64,000 nt of DNA. Source: Liquidambar formosana (Eukaryota > Streptophyta > Magnoliopsida > Saxifragales > Altingiaceae). The notes under the pieces are model-generated. The model saw nothing but the letters and a program-made list of their open reading frames with translations, did not search any database and was not told the origin of the DNA. The position numbers and the translations under genes are program-made. Within the stretch, counting starts at the first letter, position 1, and each line of letters opens with the position of its first letter. This document shows, one piece after another, positions 33,814-44,464 of the stretch. The DNA lies in contig CM077831.1 of NCBI GenBank assembly GCA_039720395.1, positions 11,423,803 through 11,487,802 of the forward strand, in the 5' to 3' direction.

Positions 33814-34903
33814 TTTGTGGGCTAGACTCTATACAATTTGATTGGGCTAAGTTAATTTCTTTTGTTTAATTAAAATCAATCACATTGCATTCGCTTGATT
33901 GTGTGCTTTCATTTATTGCATTGTGTGCGCAAACTCTTGCATGTTAGGATCGATGTCCCTTGCAACTGACGGGCCTAGCCTCAACCTTGGTTTTCCTGAT
34001 TCCATGTGTTGGGGCGAAAGCTCTCAACCTCTCTTGCCAAGTACCCTTGGGCTTGCCCTTGGGTATATTAAATGAGTTAATCACGTACTGCTGGACCCAC
34101 GCGGCGTTCCTGATTCCACATGTGGTTAGGTATAAAGATTGCTCAAGCAAGTGAAGGACCCCAGCCTACCCTTATCATTAGTCCATATAGACAGACTTGT
34201 AGGGCACTATGGTCTCACCTTTATGCACCCACACTTGATTGTAATGATATCATGCCGTGCTTGTGTTGTGTTGCTATGCTCATAAGTTGTGTTCTAGGCT
34301 TAGGTTTACTTTAACCATGTGTAGTGATTAACACTTGATATATGGTCTCACCTACGTACCCTTAGTAAGTACATCCACCCTTCACCCAAGGGGCTCCCAA
34401 AAGGAAGGATGGACTAATTAAAAGTATGTGAGCTAAGATCATTTAATCATGGGCTTTTAAGTAAACCAATAAGGGCTTGTTTGGAATGAAGTGTTTAATT
34501 AAGGGTTAAGAAGTTGGGGCTTATTCATCTTTATGTCCTTAGTATGTCACCTCACCTTCCATCTTAAGGACACTTTTGAGGATAAGGTGTCTAACTAGGG
34601 AGATATCCTGTTTAGACCTTGCTCATAGTTTGCCTACACTTGGGGGAAAGTGACTCTTGATGGTTTTGTGATGGTTAATAACCAGAACCTAAGGCTAAGT
34701 GACTCACCTTCATGTCCTTAGTACGTCACCTCACACTCCAAGGTATCCTTGAAGATGAGATGTCTAAGGGGATGCTTTATAAGATCACATTTATCAATTT
34801 AGCGCAGTCATGGAAATATTGTTAAAATGTTTTGGTCATAGCCTAAAAAGGGGATTTTGTTCTTGAAGGGGGGTTGGATTAAACCCGTGACAACTTATTA
34901 AGG
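33814..34903 (+). other. 5' untranslated leader of the Ogre/Tat-like element
   Basis: About 1.1 kb without a supported gene. A block with TATGTCCTTAGTATGTCACC (about 34531) recurs at 34711 as CATGTCCTTAGTACGTCACC. Short open frames (33944-34314) are considered chance. Confidence 0.6.
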
Positions 34904-35878
34904 TTGGACTCAAATTTTGAACCTGAGATGGCTAACAAAGGGACTAGTGAAAGGAACTTTGACCTTGAGGCTTGTTTGAAAGCCATCATGACTAAGCTTG
35001 ATTACACCACTGATGTATCTGAGAGAGCATTGAAAATGGCCCAAGATATCCAACATAAGATATCGGAACCCGAACAGAATAATGGCCGTACCCCGAGGGA
35101 TAACACCGAAGATGGGACTCAATCTGGAGAAGGCACTAAGACCAATGAAGGAGGAAGTACTAAACCTAAGGGGAGTGAACCACCTGAAATTTTTAACCTA
35201 GAAGGGGGAAGTAAGGGGAAGACCTCTGATACAGACTCTGTGTTGGCTAGCAAGGTAGAAGCATTGGAGAGAACTATAAAGGGAATCCGTAGGACGGATG
35301 ACATGGTAGATGTACATACCCTATCTTTATTTCCTCAAGCTCGTATTCCACTACAATTTAAGATGCCCGAATTAGAAAATTTTGATGGAACGGGTTGTCC
35401 TAAGACTCATTTGAAGATGTATGTGCGAGCTATGCACCCTCGAGGGGCCACTGACGAGCTTTTGGCTCAAATGTTCCATGAAATCTTGGCCACTTCCGCT
35501 TTGAAATGGTTTTTATCATTGGATGAGAAGAGGACTCGGACTTGGGAGGACATATGTAATGAATTCTCGGAGCACTACAAGTACAATACGGAGGTGGACG
35601 TTACTCGAAGAGACTTGGAGACTACAAAACAAGGGGCTAATGAAACCTTCTCTGGATTCATTACAAGGTGGAGACGAAAGGCTTCTCAAATGGTGAACCG
35701 ACCCAATAAAGAAGAGCAGATTCAGATGGTAGTTAAGAACCTCCTCCCTATCTACCATAAGCATCTATTTGCAAGCTATTTTCCGAACTTTAAGGCCTTG
35801 ATTGGGGCTAGAACTCAAGTAGAAGATGTCATTGGTGACGGTACAATTGAGGAAGATGAGACATTAGGGAACTCCTGA
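34904..35878 (+). CDS. Ogre/Tat-type gag, N-terminal and capsid part
   Basis: A 324-residue frame. Residues 1-130 are polar and low in structure. Residues 140-290 form a retrotransposon gag domain, recognisable by FKMPELENFDGTGCPKTHLK, YVRAM, ALKWFLSL, WEDICNEFSEHYKYN, and ETFSGFITRWRRKAS. These match Tat/Ogre gag (PKFxMPxFxKYDGxxxPxxHLxxY; AxxWYxxL; W-x-L-x-x-x-F-x-x-x-Y; F-x-x-Y-x-x-R-W-R). The product would form the particle shell that packages element RNA. It ends in TGA, but the same frame stays open beyond to 36190, so this stop splits an otherwise continuous gag. Confidence 0.88.
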   Translation: MDSNFEPEMANKGTSERNFDLEACLKAIMTKLDYTTDVSERALKMAQDIQHKISEPEQNNGRTPRDNTEDGTQSGEGTKTNEGGSTKPKGSEPPEIFNLEGGSKGKTSDTDSVLASKVEALERTIKGIRRTDDMVDVHTLSLFPQARIPLQFKMPELENFDGTGCPKTHLKMYVRAMHPRGATDELLAQMFHEILATSALKWFLSLDEKRTRTWEDICNEFSEHYKYNTEVDVTRRDLETTKQGANETFSGFITRWRRKASQMVNRPNKEEQIQMVVKNLLPIYHKHLFASYFPNFKALIGARTQVEDVIGDGTIEEDETLGNS

Positions 35879-36190
35879 ACTGGAAGTAATGGAAAGACAC
35901 ATAGGCATGTTAATGCCATATCTCCCCAACAGTCCCGCCAATTTACTGAACTCTACATGCCATTAAGCGATGTTTTTGAGAAGTTGAAGGTGAAAGGTTT
36001 GCTTCAACCCCTTGACCCAGCACCGCTGCCTAACCCATTACCTCGTCGCTTTAAAGAGAATGAGTATTGTGACTTCCACCAAGGCAAGGGGCATAGCACT
36101 GATCGATGCCCAAGGTTAAAACATGAAATCCAAGACCTCTTTGACAAGGGAATTGTCTCTCCACCTAAGGCACCCAATCATTCACTCTAA
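35879..36190 (+). CDS. Distal gag with CCHC-like knuckle, in frame after the TGA
   Basis: The reading in the same frame directly after the TGA gives 26 residues before the first Met (35957), then LYMPLSDVFEKLKVKGLL, PLPNPLPRRFKENEYCDFHQ, and a knuckle C-D-F-H-Q-G-K-G-H-S-T-D-R-C. This matches the Tat/Ogre block YCxxHxxxGHxTxxC-xxLKxxIQxLI, here followed by PRLKHEIQDLFDKG. Plain translation of the upstream frame would omit it; a start at 35957 or stop readthrough would be needed. It ends at TAA/36190. Confidence 0.8.
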   Translation, partial: TGSNGKTHRHVNAISPQQSRQFTELYMPLSDVFEKLKVKGLLQPLDPAPLPNPLPRRFKENEYCDFHQGKGHSTDRCPRLKHEIQDLFDKGIVSPPKAPNHSL

Positions 36191-36880
36191 AGGCAATCCA
36201 TTTAGTGCTTACTGTCGCACCAATTTTGTCATGATTGTTTGTGATAAAGAGTTTAGGTTGTTTGTCCTACAGAAGACTTAGGGTTTATTTCTTTGTTTTC
36301 TAGTTATTTGATTGTTTTCGTCTTTCAAGTCAAATTTCCTTTGAAGTTTTGAGTCTTTTGAGTCCTAGTCATTGTCAATGTATTCACCTTCATTCCCTCA
36401 ATAAAAAGTTTGATTTCAATAATTCCATTGTCTCTCTATTTCTCTTGTCCTCAATCAATTGACAATCAAAGTGGCATTAAAATATTTCCTAAGAAGCTTG
36501 AAAGCTCTTCCCACTAAAAGAACAAACATAATGAATGATGAATGAGCTGCAATTGATTAACTTGGAAACAATGAGAAGTCCAAAATGGTAAACATAGGGG
36601 CCACCCGCCCACTACACTACATGAAGACCTACGCCAAGCAACTTGAGAAGATCTTGAAACCCTTGCAAGAAGCAATTCAGAGATCAAAAGAAGAAATCAA
36701 TTAGCATGGTGAGCTTTTGGAGATATTTATTTCCCTCTCCCTCAAAAGACAAAAAAAAAAAAGACAAAAAAAAAAAATAAAGTCAAAAGAAAAAAATTGT
36801 GAAAAAAAAAAAGGAAAAAAGAAAGAAAAGAGCACAACAAAGAAAAAAAGTACAAAAAGAAAGGGAAGGGATTAACATAC
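36191..36880 (+). other. Junction region where pol is missing
   Basis: No protease, RT, RNase H or integrase core motif appears. The DNA includes an A-rich tract (36748-36858) whose Lys-rich frame (from 36799) is compositional. The breakpoints of the deletion lie somewhere here. Confidence 0.65.
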
Positions 36881-37017
36881 ATCCAAAAGCATTTAGAAGG
36901 AAAATTGATCAGAAGAAGGCCTTGTGTTCAAAGAGGACTACTACCTATGTTCATGACCCGCAGGAAAAGTTCAAGCCAAATGAGGGTGGTCCCTATGTGG
37001 TTATGTGTAGAGCCTAG
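36881..37017 (+). pseudogene. Integrase C-terminal tail remnant
   Basis: The end of the frame reads CSKRTTTYVHDPQEKFKPNE then GGPYVV. In complete Tat/Ogre elements the polyprotein ends with a similar block (DPRGKFxPNWxGPYVV). It is the only part of pol left and ends at TAG/37017. Confidence 0.7.
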
Positions 37018-37967
37018 GCCCGCTAGGTTGAAAACCTGAAAAGGCGACCTAGGCAAAAGTTAGGGCTTTTGAAAAAAAAAATGATGAAAAAAGAAAAGAG
37101 AATGCTTTGAACTACGAAGACCTGATTCTCCACCAAAAAAGAAATGTTTGTTTTGTAAATGTCTTGTGAAGATCAATGTGGAGATACGTAGGCAGCACAT
37201 AAAGTTACTTTGGGTGCGGTCCAATTCATTGAAAAAGAAAAAGAAAGAGGCTTTACATATAACCAACCATTGAAGGCAATTCTTTGTGACTAAGTTAAGA
37301 AGAAACAGTCTTATTCATTAAATTAGTGAGCTAAAATACTACATGTCATCGAGAAAGTTAATTTGATTATTCTTCTTGTTCTTGTTTGGTTTGAGTCCTT
37401 CGGATGTCCCTCCACTTTCTTCCTTTGCCTCTCTTGAGTCTTGTGTGTTTCTAGTGGTCATAGACCTCGTCCGTTGAAAGTATTCAGTCATAATGATTCA
37501 TCTGTGGGTTCCATCAAATTCTATATCTTCTTACCTTTTGACTTAGACTCTTGTCATGGATTTAATGATGGAAAAGGGGCAGCAGTAACCATTATGAAAC
37601 AATTTGCCTTAGCTGTAGGCATGTGATTTCGTGAGATTAGGGCTGATTTATTTTGCTCAATTGAAAAATGTGAATGTGCTATGAACCCAGGGGCTGATTA
37701 TGCTTGTTGAAGAAGAATTTGAATGAATGCTGGGGCTGGTTTATCTTGTTCAAGAGAACTTAAATGAATTGGTGAAGAGAATGGGCTAGGGCTTCATGAG
37801 TTGCATTTCTTTGCACTAGTGAGAAAGGAAAGAATGGAGAAAAGAAAAAAGCTAAAGAAGAAAAGCCCGCTAGGTTGAAAACCCGAAAGGGCAACCTAGG
37901 CAAAAATTAGGGCAACCCGCTAGGTTGAAAACCCGTAAGGGCAATCTAGGCAAAAGTTAGGGTTTTG
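37018..37967 (+). repeat. Three copies of a 3' untranslated motif
   Basis: The phrase CCCGCTAGGTTGAAAACC, then GAAAAGGCGACCTAGGCAAA-like sequence, occurs at about 37019, 37867 and 37917. The last two are tandem with a period of about 50 bp. Similar phrases follow pol in Tat-type elements (by recall). Arms CTAGG and CCTAG are opposed, so each can fold. Confidence 0.75.
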
Positions 37968-38424
37968 GAATAAAAGAGAAGTGCAGAAAGAAGAAGGAAA
38001 GAGGTGTTTCGACTTGATTCCTACACCTTGAAGAAGAATTCATGGGTTTGATCCAATCCTCTTGAAATGCATTGTTTCCTAAGAAGGCTCGACCACCATT
38101 TTATAAACAAAGAAAAAATGTTTTTGAAAATTCCATGATTGTGCTAAGTATGTAAAGAGGTCTTTAAGGAAAAAGAATGATAGGTTTGCAAAACCATTTC
38201 TAGATAATCTTTCTGTGCATGAACTTGTGCTCATAAATCTGTGTGGATCAATTTTACCTGAGTTAATTGATTAGTTGATGTGTGCATTAGTAATATGCAG
38301 TGTTCATTGAGTTTTGGAGGTCCATTTTCCCATGACCATATTTGCTTGAGTATTCGCCATTGGGTTACACCCAAGTAGCCATGTGAGTGATATTTTTTCT
38401 TTATGTGGTGTTGGCTTTGTCCTC

Positions 38425-40855
38425 ATACCAACCTTGTCTTATGAGTAGTGACTCCTACTTAACTAATGTTTTGTTAAGCTCCCCTATGAGTGTTTACCTA
38501 TATTCTTTTTTCTTGAGCACTGACCTTTGCTCGTTTGGAATATTGACTATTATTCATCTCGAGTGTTGACCTTCATTCATTTTGAGTATTCACTCATACT
38601 CCCCTCTCGAGCATTGATCCTTGTTCGTTCTATAATATTGATTCTTATCCATTATAGGTATTGATTCCAAACCCCTTCAGCATGTCTCCTCTGTTCATAT
38701 GTTTTTGTTTTAGGTATTGACTTCTACCTATGCAATCTCTCGGCATTCTTTGAGTATTGACCCTTACTCATCGCCAACAGTGACTTTTGCTCATATAATT
38801 TTCTTTGTGAGTATTGACTTTTACTCATTTTAAGCATTGACCTTTGCTTTTATCTTGAGCATTGACCCTTGCTCGTATGGTTTTCTCTATAAGTATTGAC
38901 TCCTACTCATTTCAAGCATTGACCTTTGCTTATATATGTTTTATCTTGAGCATTGACCCTTGCTCATATGATCTTCTTTGTGAGTATTGACTCCTACTCA
39001 TTCCAAGCATTGACCTTTGCTTATATACATTTTATCTTGAGTAATTGACCTTTGCTCGAATAATTTTCTCTGTGAGTATTGAATCCTACTCATATCAAGC
39101 ATTGACCTTTGCTTATATACATTTTATCTTGAGCATTGACCCTTGCTCGAATAATTTTCTCTTTGAGTATTGAATCCTACTCATTTCAAGCATTGATCTT
39201 TGCTTGTATACATGTTATCTTGAGCATTGACCTTTGCTCGTATGGTTTTCTCTATGAGTATTGACTCCTACTCATTTCAAGCATTGACCTTTGCTTATAT
39301 ACGTTTTATCTTGAGCATTGACCCTTGCTCATATGATCTTCTTTGTGAGTATTGACTCCTACTCATTCCAAGCATTGACCTTTGCTTATGTACATTTTAT
39401 CTTGAGCAATTGACCCTTGCTCGAATAATTTTCTCTGTGAGTATTGAATCCTACTCATATCAAGCATTGACCTTTGCTTATATACATTTTATCTTGAGCA
39501 TTGACCCTTGCTCGAATAATTTTCTCTTTGAGTATTGAATCCTACTCATTTCAAGCATTGATCTTTGCTTGTATACATGTTATCTTGAGCATTGACCCTT
39601 GCTCGTATGATTTTCTCTGTGAATATTGAATCCTACTCATTTCAAGCATTGACTTTTGCTTATATACATTTTATCTTGAGCATTAACCCTTGCTCGTATG
39701 ATTTTCTCTATGAGTAATGAATCCTACTCATTTCAAGCATTGACTTTTGCTTATATACATTTTATCTTGAGCATTGACCCTTGCTCGAATGATTTTCTCT
39801 GTGAGTATTGAATCCTACTCATATCAAGCATTGACCCTTGCTCGAATAATTTTCTCTTTGAGTATTGAATCCTACTCATTTCAAGCATTGATCTTTGCTT
39901 GTATACATGTTATCTTGAGCATTGACCCTTGCTCGTATGATTCTCTTTGTGAGTATTGAATCCTACTCATTTCAAGCATTGACTTTTGCTTATATACATT
40001 TTATCTTGAGCATTGACCCTTGCTCGTATGATTTTCTCTGTGAGTATTGAATCCTACTCATTTCAAGCATTGACTTTTGCTTATATACCTTTTATCTTGA
40101 GCATTGACCCTTGCTCGTATGATTTTCTCTGTGAGTATTTAATCCTACTCATTTCAAGCATTGACCATTGCTTATATACATTTTATCTTGAGCATTGACC
40201 CTTGCTCGTATGATTTTCTCTGCGAGTATTGAATCCTACTCATTTCAAGCAATGACCCTTGCCCATAAGCTTTTCTTTGTGAGTATTGATCTTTACTCAT
40301 AGCAAGCATTGACCCTTGCTTGTGTGTTTTTAAGTATTGACTTCTATTCAGTATGGATATTGAATTCTATCCATTATGGGTTCCCGTTTGAGTAATGACT
40401 CTTACCCATACGATATCTTATTGGCTCTCCTGAGTATTGACCTATACTCATTCTGAGTACTGATATATACTCATCCTAAGTATTGACCTATACTTACCCT
40501 GAATATTGTCGCATCTTGAGTGTTGGCCCATACTCATCCTATGTATTGACCCATACTCATTCTAATCATTAAAGCATATTTGTCCTGAGTATTGACTAGT
40601 ACTCACCCCAAGTGTTGACCTTCACTCTGATTCATTTTGAGTATTGACGGGTACTCACACCAAGTGTTGACCTCCACTCATATTCATCCCTACTCCTTTC
40701 GAGTATTGACTATTACTCACCCTGAGTATTGACCTTCACTCCCAATACCGATTCTCTTCGAGTATTGACTTGTACTCATCCTAGGTGTTGACCTTCACTT
40801 AGAGTTACCTCTACTTGTCCTGGGTATTGACCTTTACCCAGACATTGACTTCTAG
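38425..40855 (+). repeat. Tandem array of hairpin-forming units with a TTGAC loop
   Basis: About 80 units of roughly 30 bp. Three unit types alternate in the regular part: GAGTATTGACTCCTACTC, AAGCATTGACCTTTGCTT and GAGCATTGACCCTTGCTC, giving a 91-bp monomer. In each the 5-6 bp arms are complementary and enclose a loop beginning TTGAC. Irregular units at both ends keep complementary arms of different sequence. A 364-bp four-monomer period is clear at about 38980-39710. It lies in the 3' untranslated part, just before the purine tract and 3' LTR, the place where Ogre elements are known to carry variable tandem repeats. The open frames across it (39774-39959, 40013-40198) are by-products. Confidence 0.92.
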
Positions 40856-40982
40856 TTGCTTAAGATATGTGATGAATTCCACAAGATGATGGAGTTCTCC
40901 ATTTGAATTTGATGCAATTACTCTCCCAGACAAAAATGGGATGTTCTTTATCATTGGTTCGCAAGTGAAACTTGCTGCACCA

Positions 40983-40994
40983 ATGAGGGGCTTC
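40983..40994 (+). other. Polypurine-rich tract before the 3' LTR
   Basis: ATGAGGGGCTTC lies directly before TGTCACACC. It is a weak tract with a G run, in the correct place for plus-strand priming. Confidence 0.5.
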
Positions 40995-43900
40995 TGTCAC
41001 ACCCCATTTTTGCCACCTTAGCTAGGGTTTGTCATTTCATGTGTCTTTTTGTTTCCTTTTTGAGTCTAGTCTTTTGCATTGAGCTTCTAGAGCCTTGAGG
41101 ATGGTGTGTATGAATTTTGGTTCAATTTGGAGATGATCTTGAGGGATAATAAGAACTTTTGTGACTTGAGAGGCATAATCGTCTTTTAGGTCACAAACTT
41201 TTCACTTAACCATGAAATGATCTCCAAATTGTCAATTAGAGTTCATGAAGATGAATTTGAGGTATTTATGGGTTCAATTTAATGAATTGATGGTTCGGGA
41301 TTAAAATGGCTCAATATGGCTCAGGTTGGTTAAGAGACCTATTTCGGGTTAGCTCAAATCGGCTCATGATTTTCACTCAATTCCCACTCATTTGACTTTA
41401 ATTAGTCTTAATTTCATTCCTAAAGATGTTTTGGAAGGTTGAATTTTGAATTGGAAAGCATTCAGTGCGACCCTATGTGCATACCTAAGCTTAGCGACTA
41501 TGGTGCATAGCGGTTAGCCGCCTTTGTAAAACCCAACCATGTAGCCATGGCTAGGGATTTTTGCCCTAAAATGTCTTAAATTACATTCCTTATCGAAGCA
41601 CGGTCGTTTTGGCTTTCGTTTCGTCAAAATCGGACTCCGTTTGACCCCCGAAACACATTTGGAAGCTGAAAGGGCTCAAATAAGGCAATTGCTGATAGCG
41701 CGCTCGAGTGACCACCTGGGGCTTGGCAGCTAACCGCCCAGCCCAGGTGGTCAGCCGCCCAGCCCCAGGTGGTCACCTGAGCCAATTTCCTTTTTTGAGT
41801 GTTGACGCGGCTCCCTCCCTATTTCCTCGGATTTGCTCGCCTCCAGCCGCCATTTAACCCTAGTTTCAACCCTATTTGACCTACTTGAGCCCCATGGGAA
41901 CCTCTAAGAGCCTTTGGATCAATACCTAGGGTTTTAATCCCAACCATTGAGGGTTTTCCCTCAAACCCTATAAATACCCCCTTATACTTCAGCAATAGGG
42001 GAGGCAATTTCTGAAGTGTGAGGCATGTATGAGACTTGGAGGCTATGGCAACCATCCTTAGGGTAGTTTAACCTAAATTTTGAGTGAGAGAGTGAGAGAG
42101 AAAGCTTAAAGGAAGGCTGAAGTTGGGCTTGAAGGCTTGAAGGAAGGAATTCTCAGCAGTGCATAAGAGGAGGAGGACTCTCTACAGCAGCCACCATAGG
42201 TATACCTCTCCCCCTTTCTCTCTTTCATTCAAATTAGGGTTTTCTGCATAGGATAGCATTATTTCGTGTGCAAGTTTATATTTTTATCATGTGTTGATGC
42301 TTCTAATGCTTAGAATGCATGATTAGGATATTGTTTATGGCTAGTTTTGCATGATATAATGTCATTCCATGTGACTTTACGAGTGTTTGTGTTTTTAGGG
42401 TTTCTAGAGTCTTTTCTAGGGTTTTGCATTGAATAGTCATTATTTCATGTTCAAGTTTATGTCTTTATCATATCTTGTTGCTTCTATTAGCTAGTATGCA
42501 TGTTTAGAATGATATTTATGGGCTATTTAGTATGCTAGGATGCTATTCCATGTGATTTACTGCATGTTTGGGATTCTAGGGTTTCCTTAGTGCTGAAATT
42601 GAGTTTATGCTTAGAATAGCTTTATTTCATGTGAAAGTCTATGTCTTTAGCATGTGTGGATCATTCTATTGATTAATATGGATGGTTAGAATGCTGTTCA
42701 TATTCTGTTTTGCATGATTTAGGGTTACTTCATGGGATTTTATGCACTAGTGTGATTCTAGGGTTTTTATCATCCTTGTGCTGGTTTAGTTGCATATAGC
42801 ATGATAGCTTAGGGATTTTCTCTGTTTTTTCTTCATAGTTGCTGCATATGTGTTCCATATTAGGTAACTATGATATTTCTAGCATTCATATAGTTGATTT
42901 TAGGGTTTTTTGCATGTCATTGCATGTAGGGTTGAGTTAGGGTTTTAGTTAGCTTATGATTCATGTTGTTTACATTATTTATGGTTGATTTTAAGCTCTA
43001 TTTCAATTCTGTCCAGATCTGTTTAATGGCTTTAATGATGAGTTTTGAGCATGTGTTAGCCTATGTTTGAGCATGATAATTGCTTGATTGGAAACTAGCT
43101 TGGTTGGTTGGTATTTTTGGTGTTTTTTGCATGCAAATTGCAAGTGCTTGATAGGTACAACAGGTGCAACTACCCCACTAATGTGGGGTGGTTATTTTGG
43201 CTATTGCAAGATGAAATCTTACGAATAAGATAATTACCTTATGCAATAGGGTGGTTATTTTGACAAGTTGCTTTTGCTTAAAGGTAAGTAGGGTATGAGG
43301 GTGCCCCAATTCACCCTTCTTTCCTTTCCTTAAAACTTTCCCTTTCTCCCCCCCTAGGGTTATTCCTTAATAGAGGGGTATGGTAGATTCCTATAGTATC
43401 CTTTCATAAAAAAAAAATACCTTTTAAATCAAAGTTTCCATTTTTTTTTATCAAATTCCATATTTACCAAAAATCTTTTGAGAATCATTTATTTTGGAAA
43501 CTTACCATGTTTTTCTTGAAAGGAAACTTAAGGTTTACCATAGGCCTCTATTAGGTTATAACCCTATTCCCTTTCGAACTACGTGGACTTTGATCCATGT
43601 ATTTCCATACATGGTACGTAGGCGCTCTTCGTGAGGTTCAAGTCCGCCCTAGGATACTAAGTATCCTAGGTTTTCTCCCCCTTCTTTCTTTTTTTTGTTT
43701 TTCTTTGATTTAATTGCTTATATGGATGAATGAATAGATGATATGCATGCTGTCTTGTGATGATAATTGTTAATTGATGTGTGATTAAGACTTTAATTTG
43801 GCCCAATTAAATTAAGAGACCGTTTAGGGCGATATGGGTGCCCATAGGCTTTGCCTAGAACCTTCCCATATCGTAACTTAGCCTCCGAATCCCCGATTTC

Positions 43901-44098
43901 TTTGGTTTCCAAAAGATCTTTTGCCTTACCATTTTTAAACACGGAGTCATTCTTTTGTTTTCCTAAAACAAAACTGTTTTTTAGGGTTTTCCTTGTTTCC
44001 TTTAAAAAATAAGGTGGCAACTCCTTTCCTTTTCGTTTTCAAACCCACCATTTTCCTTTTCAACCCGTGTGGGCCCTAACTCCTTTTTAGGGTTCACA
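40995..44098 (+). repeat. 3' LTR of the Ogre/Tat-like element
   Basis: 3,104 bp, nearly identical to 30692-33792. Differences include substitutions in the first 800 bp (about 20 seen by hand), loss of a 22-bp segment in the GC-rich dyad block, and about 22-24 extra bp at about 43088-43111 (GGAAACTAGCTTGG, then TTGG repeats). The end is TTTTTAGGGTTCACA. Confidence 0.9.
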
Positions 44099-44464
44099 GA
44101 TACCATTAAAGGCAGAACACTTGGGTTGCTCAAACCATTGCTGTCCGGATTCAAAGTTTGAAGGAAAAAGAAGAAGATATAAAGAAATGTAAGTATTTAA
44201 ACCTTTCTTCTAGTTAGGGTTTATAGTTTTGTATTGAAACATAATCAGATTCATGGGCTGCCTGGAATTGATAGGAAATTTTTGTTATTCAAGTTATTCC
44301 ACATTCTTATTTCCCTTTAGTTCAATTCCTAAGATAACCAACAACCATAGACTTAAGGATCTCATGTAAATCATCACCCTTTTCATGTAATTAGGGTTTT
44401 AGTTTTGGTAATGAATTGCAATCAGATTCAAGGCTTTAAGGAATTGAATCAAAATTTTTGTTAT

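Larger units (their letters stand above)
30692..44098 (+). mobile_element. Non-autonomous Ogre/Tat-like gypsy element, 13.4 kb, TSD GATAC
   Basis: The element is bounded by target duplications GATAC (30687-30691 and 44099-44103). It has two 3.1-kb LTRs (30692-33792 and 40995-44098) that begin TGTCACACCCC and end GGGTTCACA. Inside are a tRNA-Arg-type primer site, a 1.1-kb leader, gag, a short integrase tail, a leader-like repeat, a 2.4-kb tandem array and a purine-rich tract. Protease, RT, RNase H and the integrase core are absent: only 0.6-0.7 kb separates gag from the integrase tail. By hand the two LTRs differ by a few per cent or less plus small indels. Gag type and primer site place it in the Tat/Ogre clade. 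It would depend on pol from an autonomous partner, as in the described TR-GAG class. Confidence 0.88.
29214..44343 (+). mobile_element. Family-A LTR, copy 3, split by the Ogre/Tat-like element
   Basis: The left part is 29214-30691 and the right part 44099-44343. The two halves rejoin at the GTGTGGATAC/GATACC site shared with copies 1 and 2. The left end is degenerate (TGTATTAGTAGTATGCCC for TGTTAGGATTATGCCC). A (TA)n run expands at about 29425-29480. The right end (TTCAATTCCTAAGATAACCAACA) is followed by a second 3' end of the diverged type seen at 5541-7145. It is more diverged than copies 1 and 2. No target duplication was found. Confidence 0.75.

Noticed and set aside
36799..36880. Lys-rich N-terminal part of the frame 36799-37017
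   Set aside because: It is translated A-rich simple sequence. Only the end of the frame (from about 36881) resembles an integrase tail.
38387..40198. Open frames of about 60 residues in the hairpin array (for example 39774-39959, 40013-40198)
   Set aside because: They follow the 91-bp repeat, differ in frame, and have no domain. They are products of the repeat.
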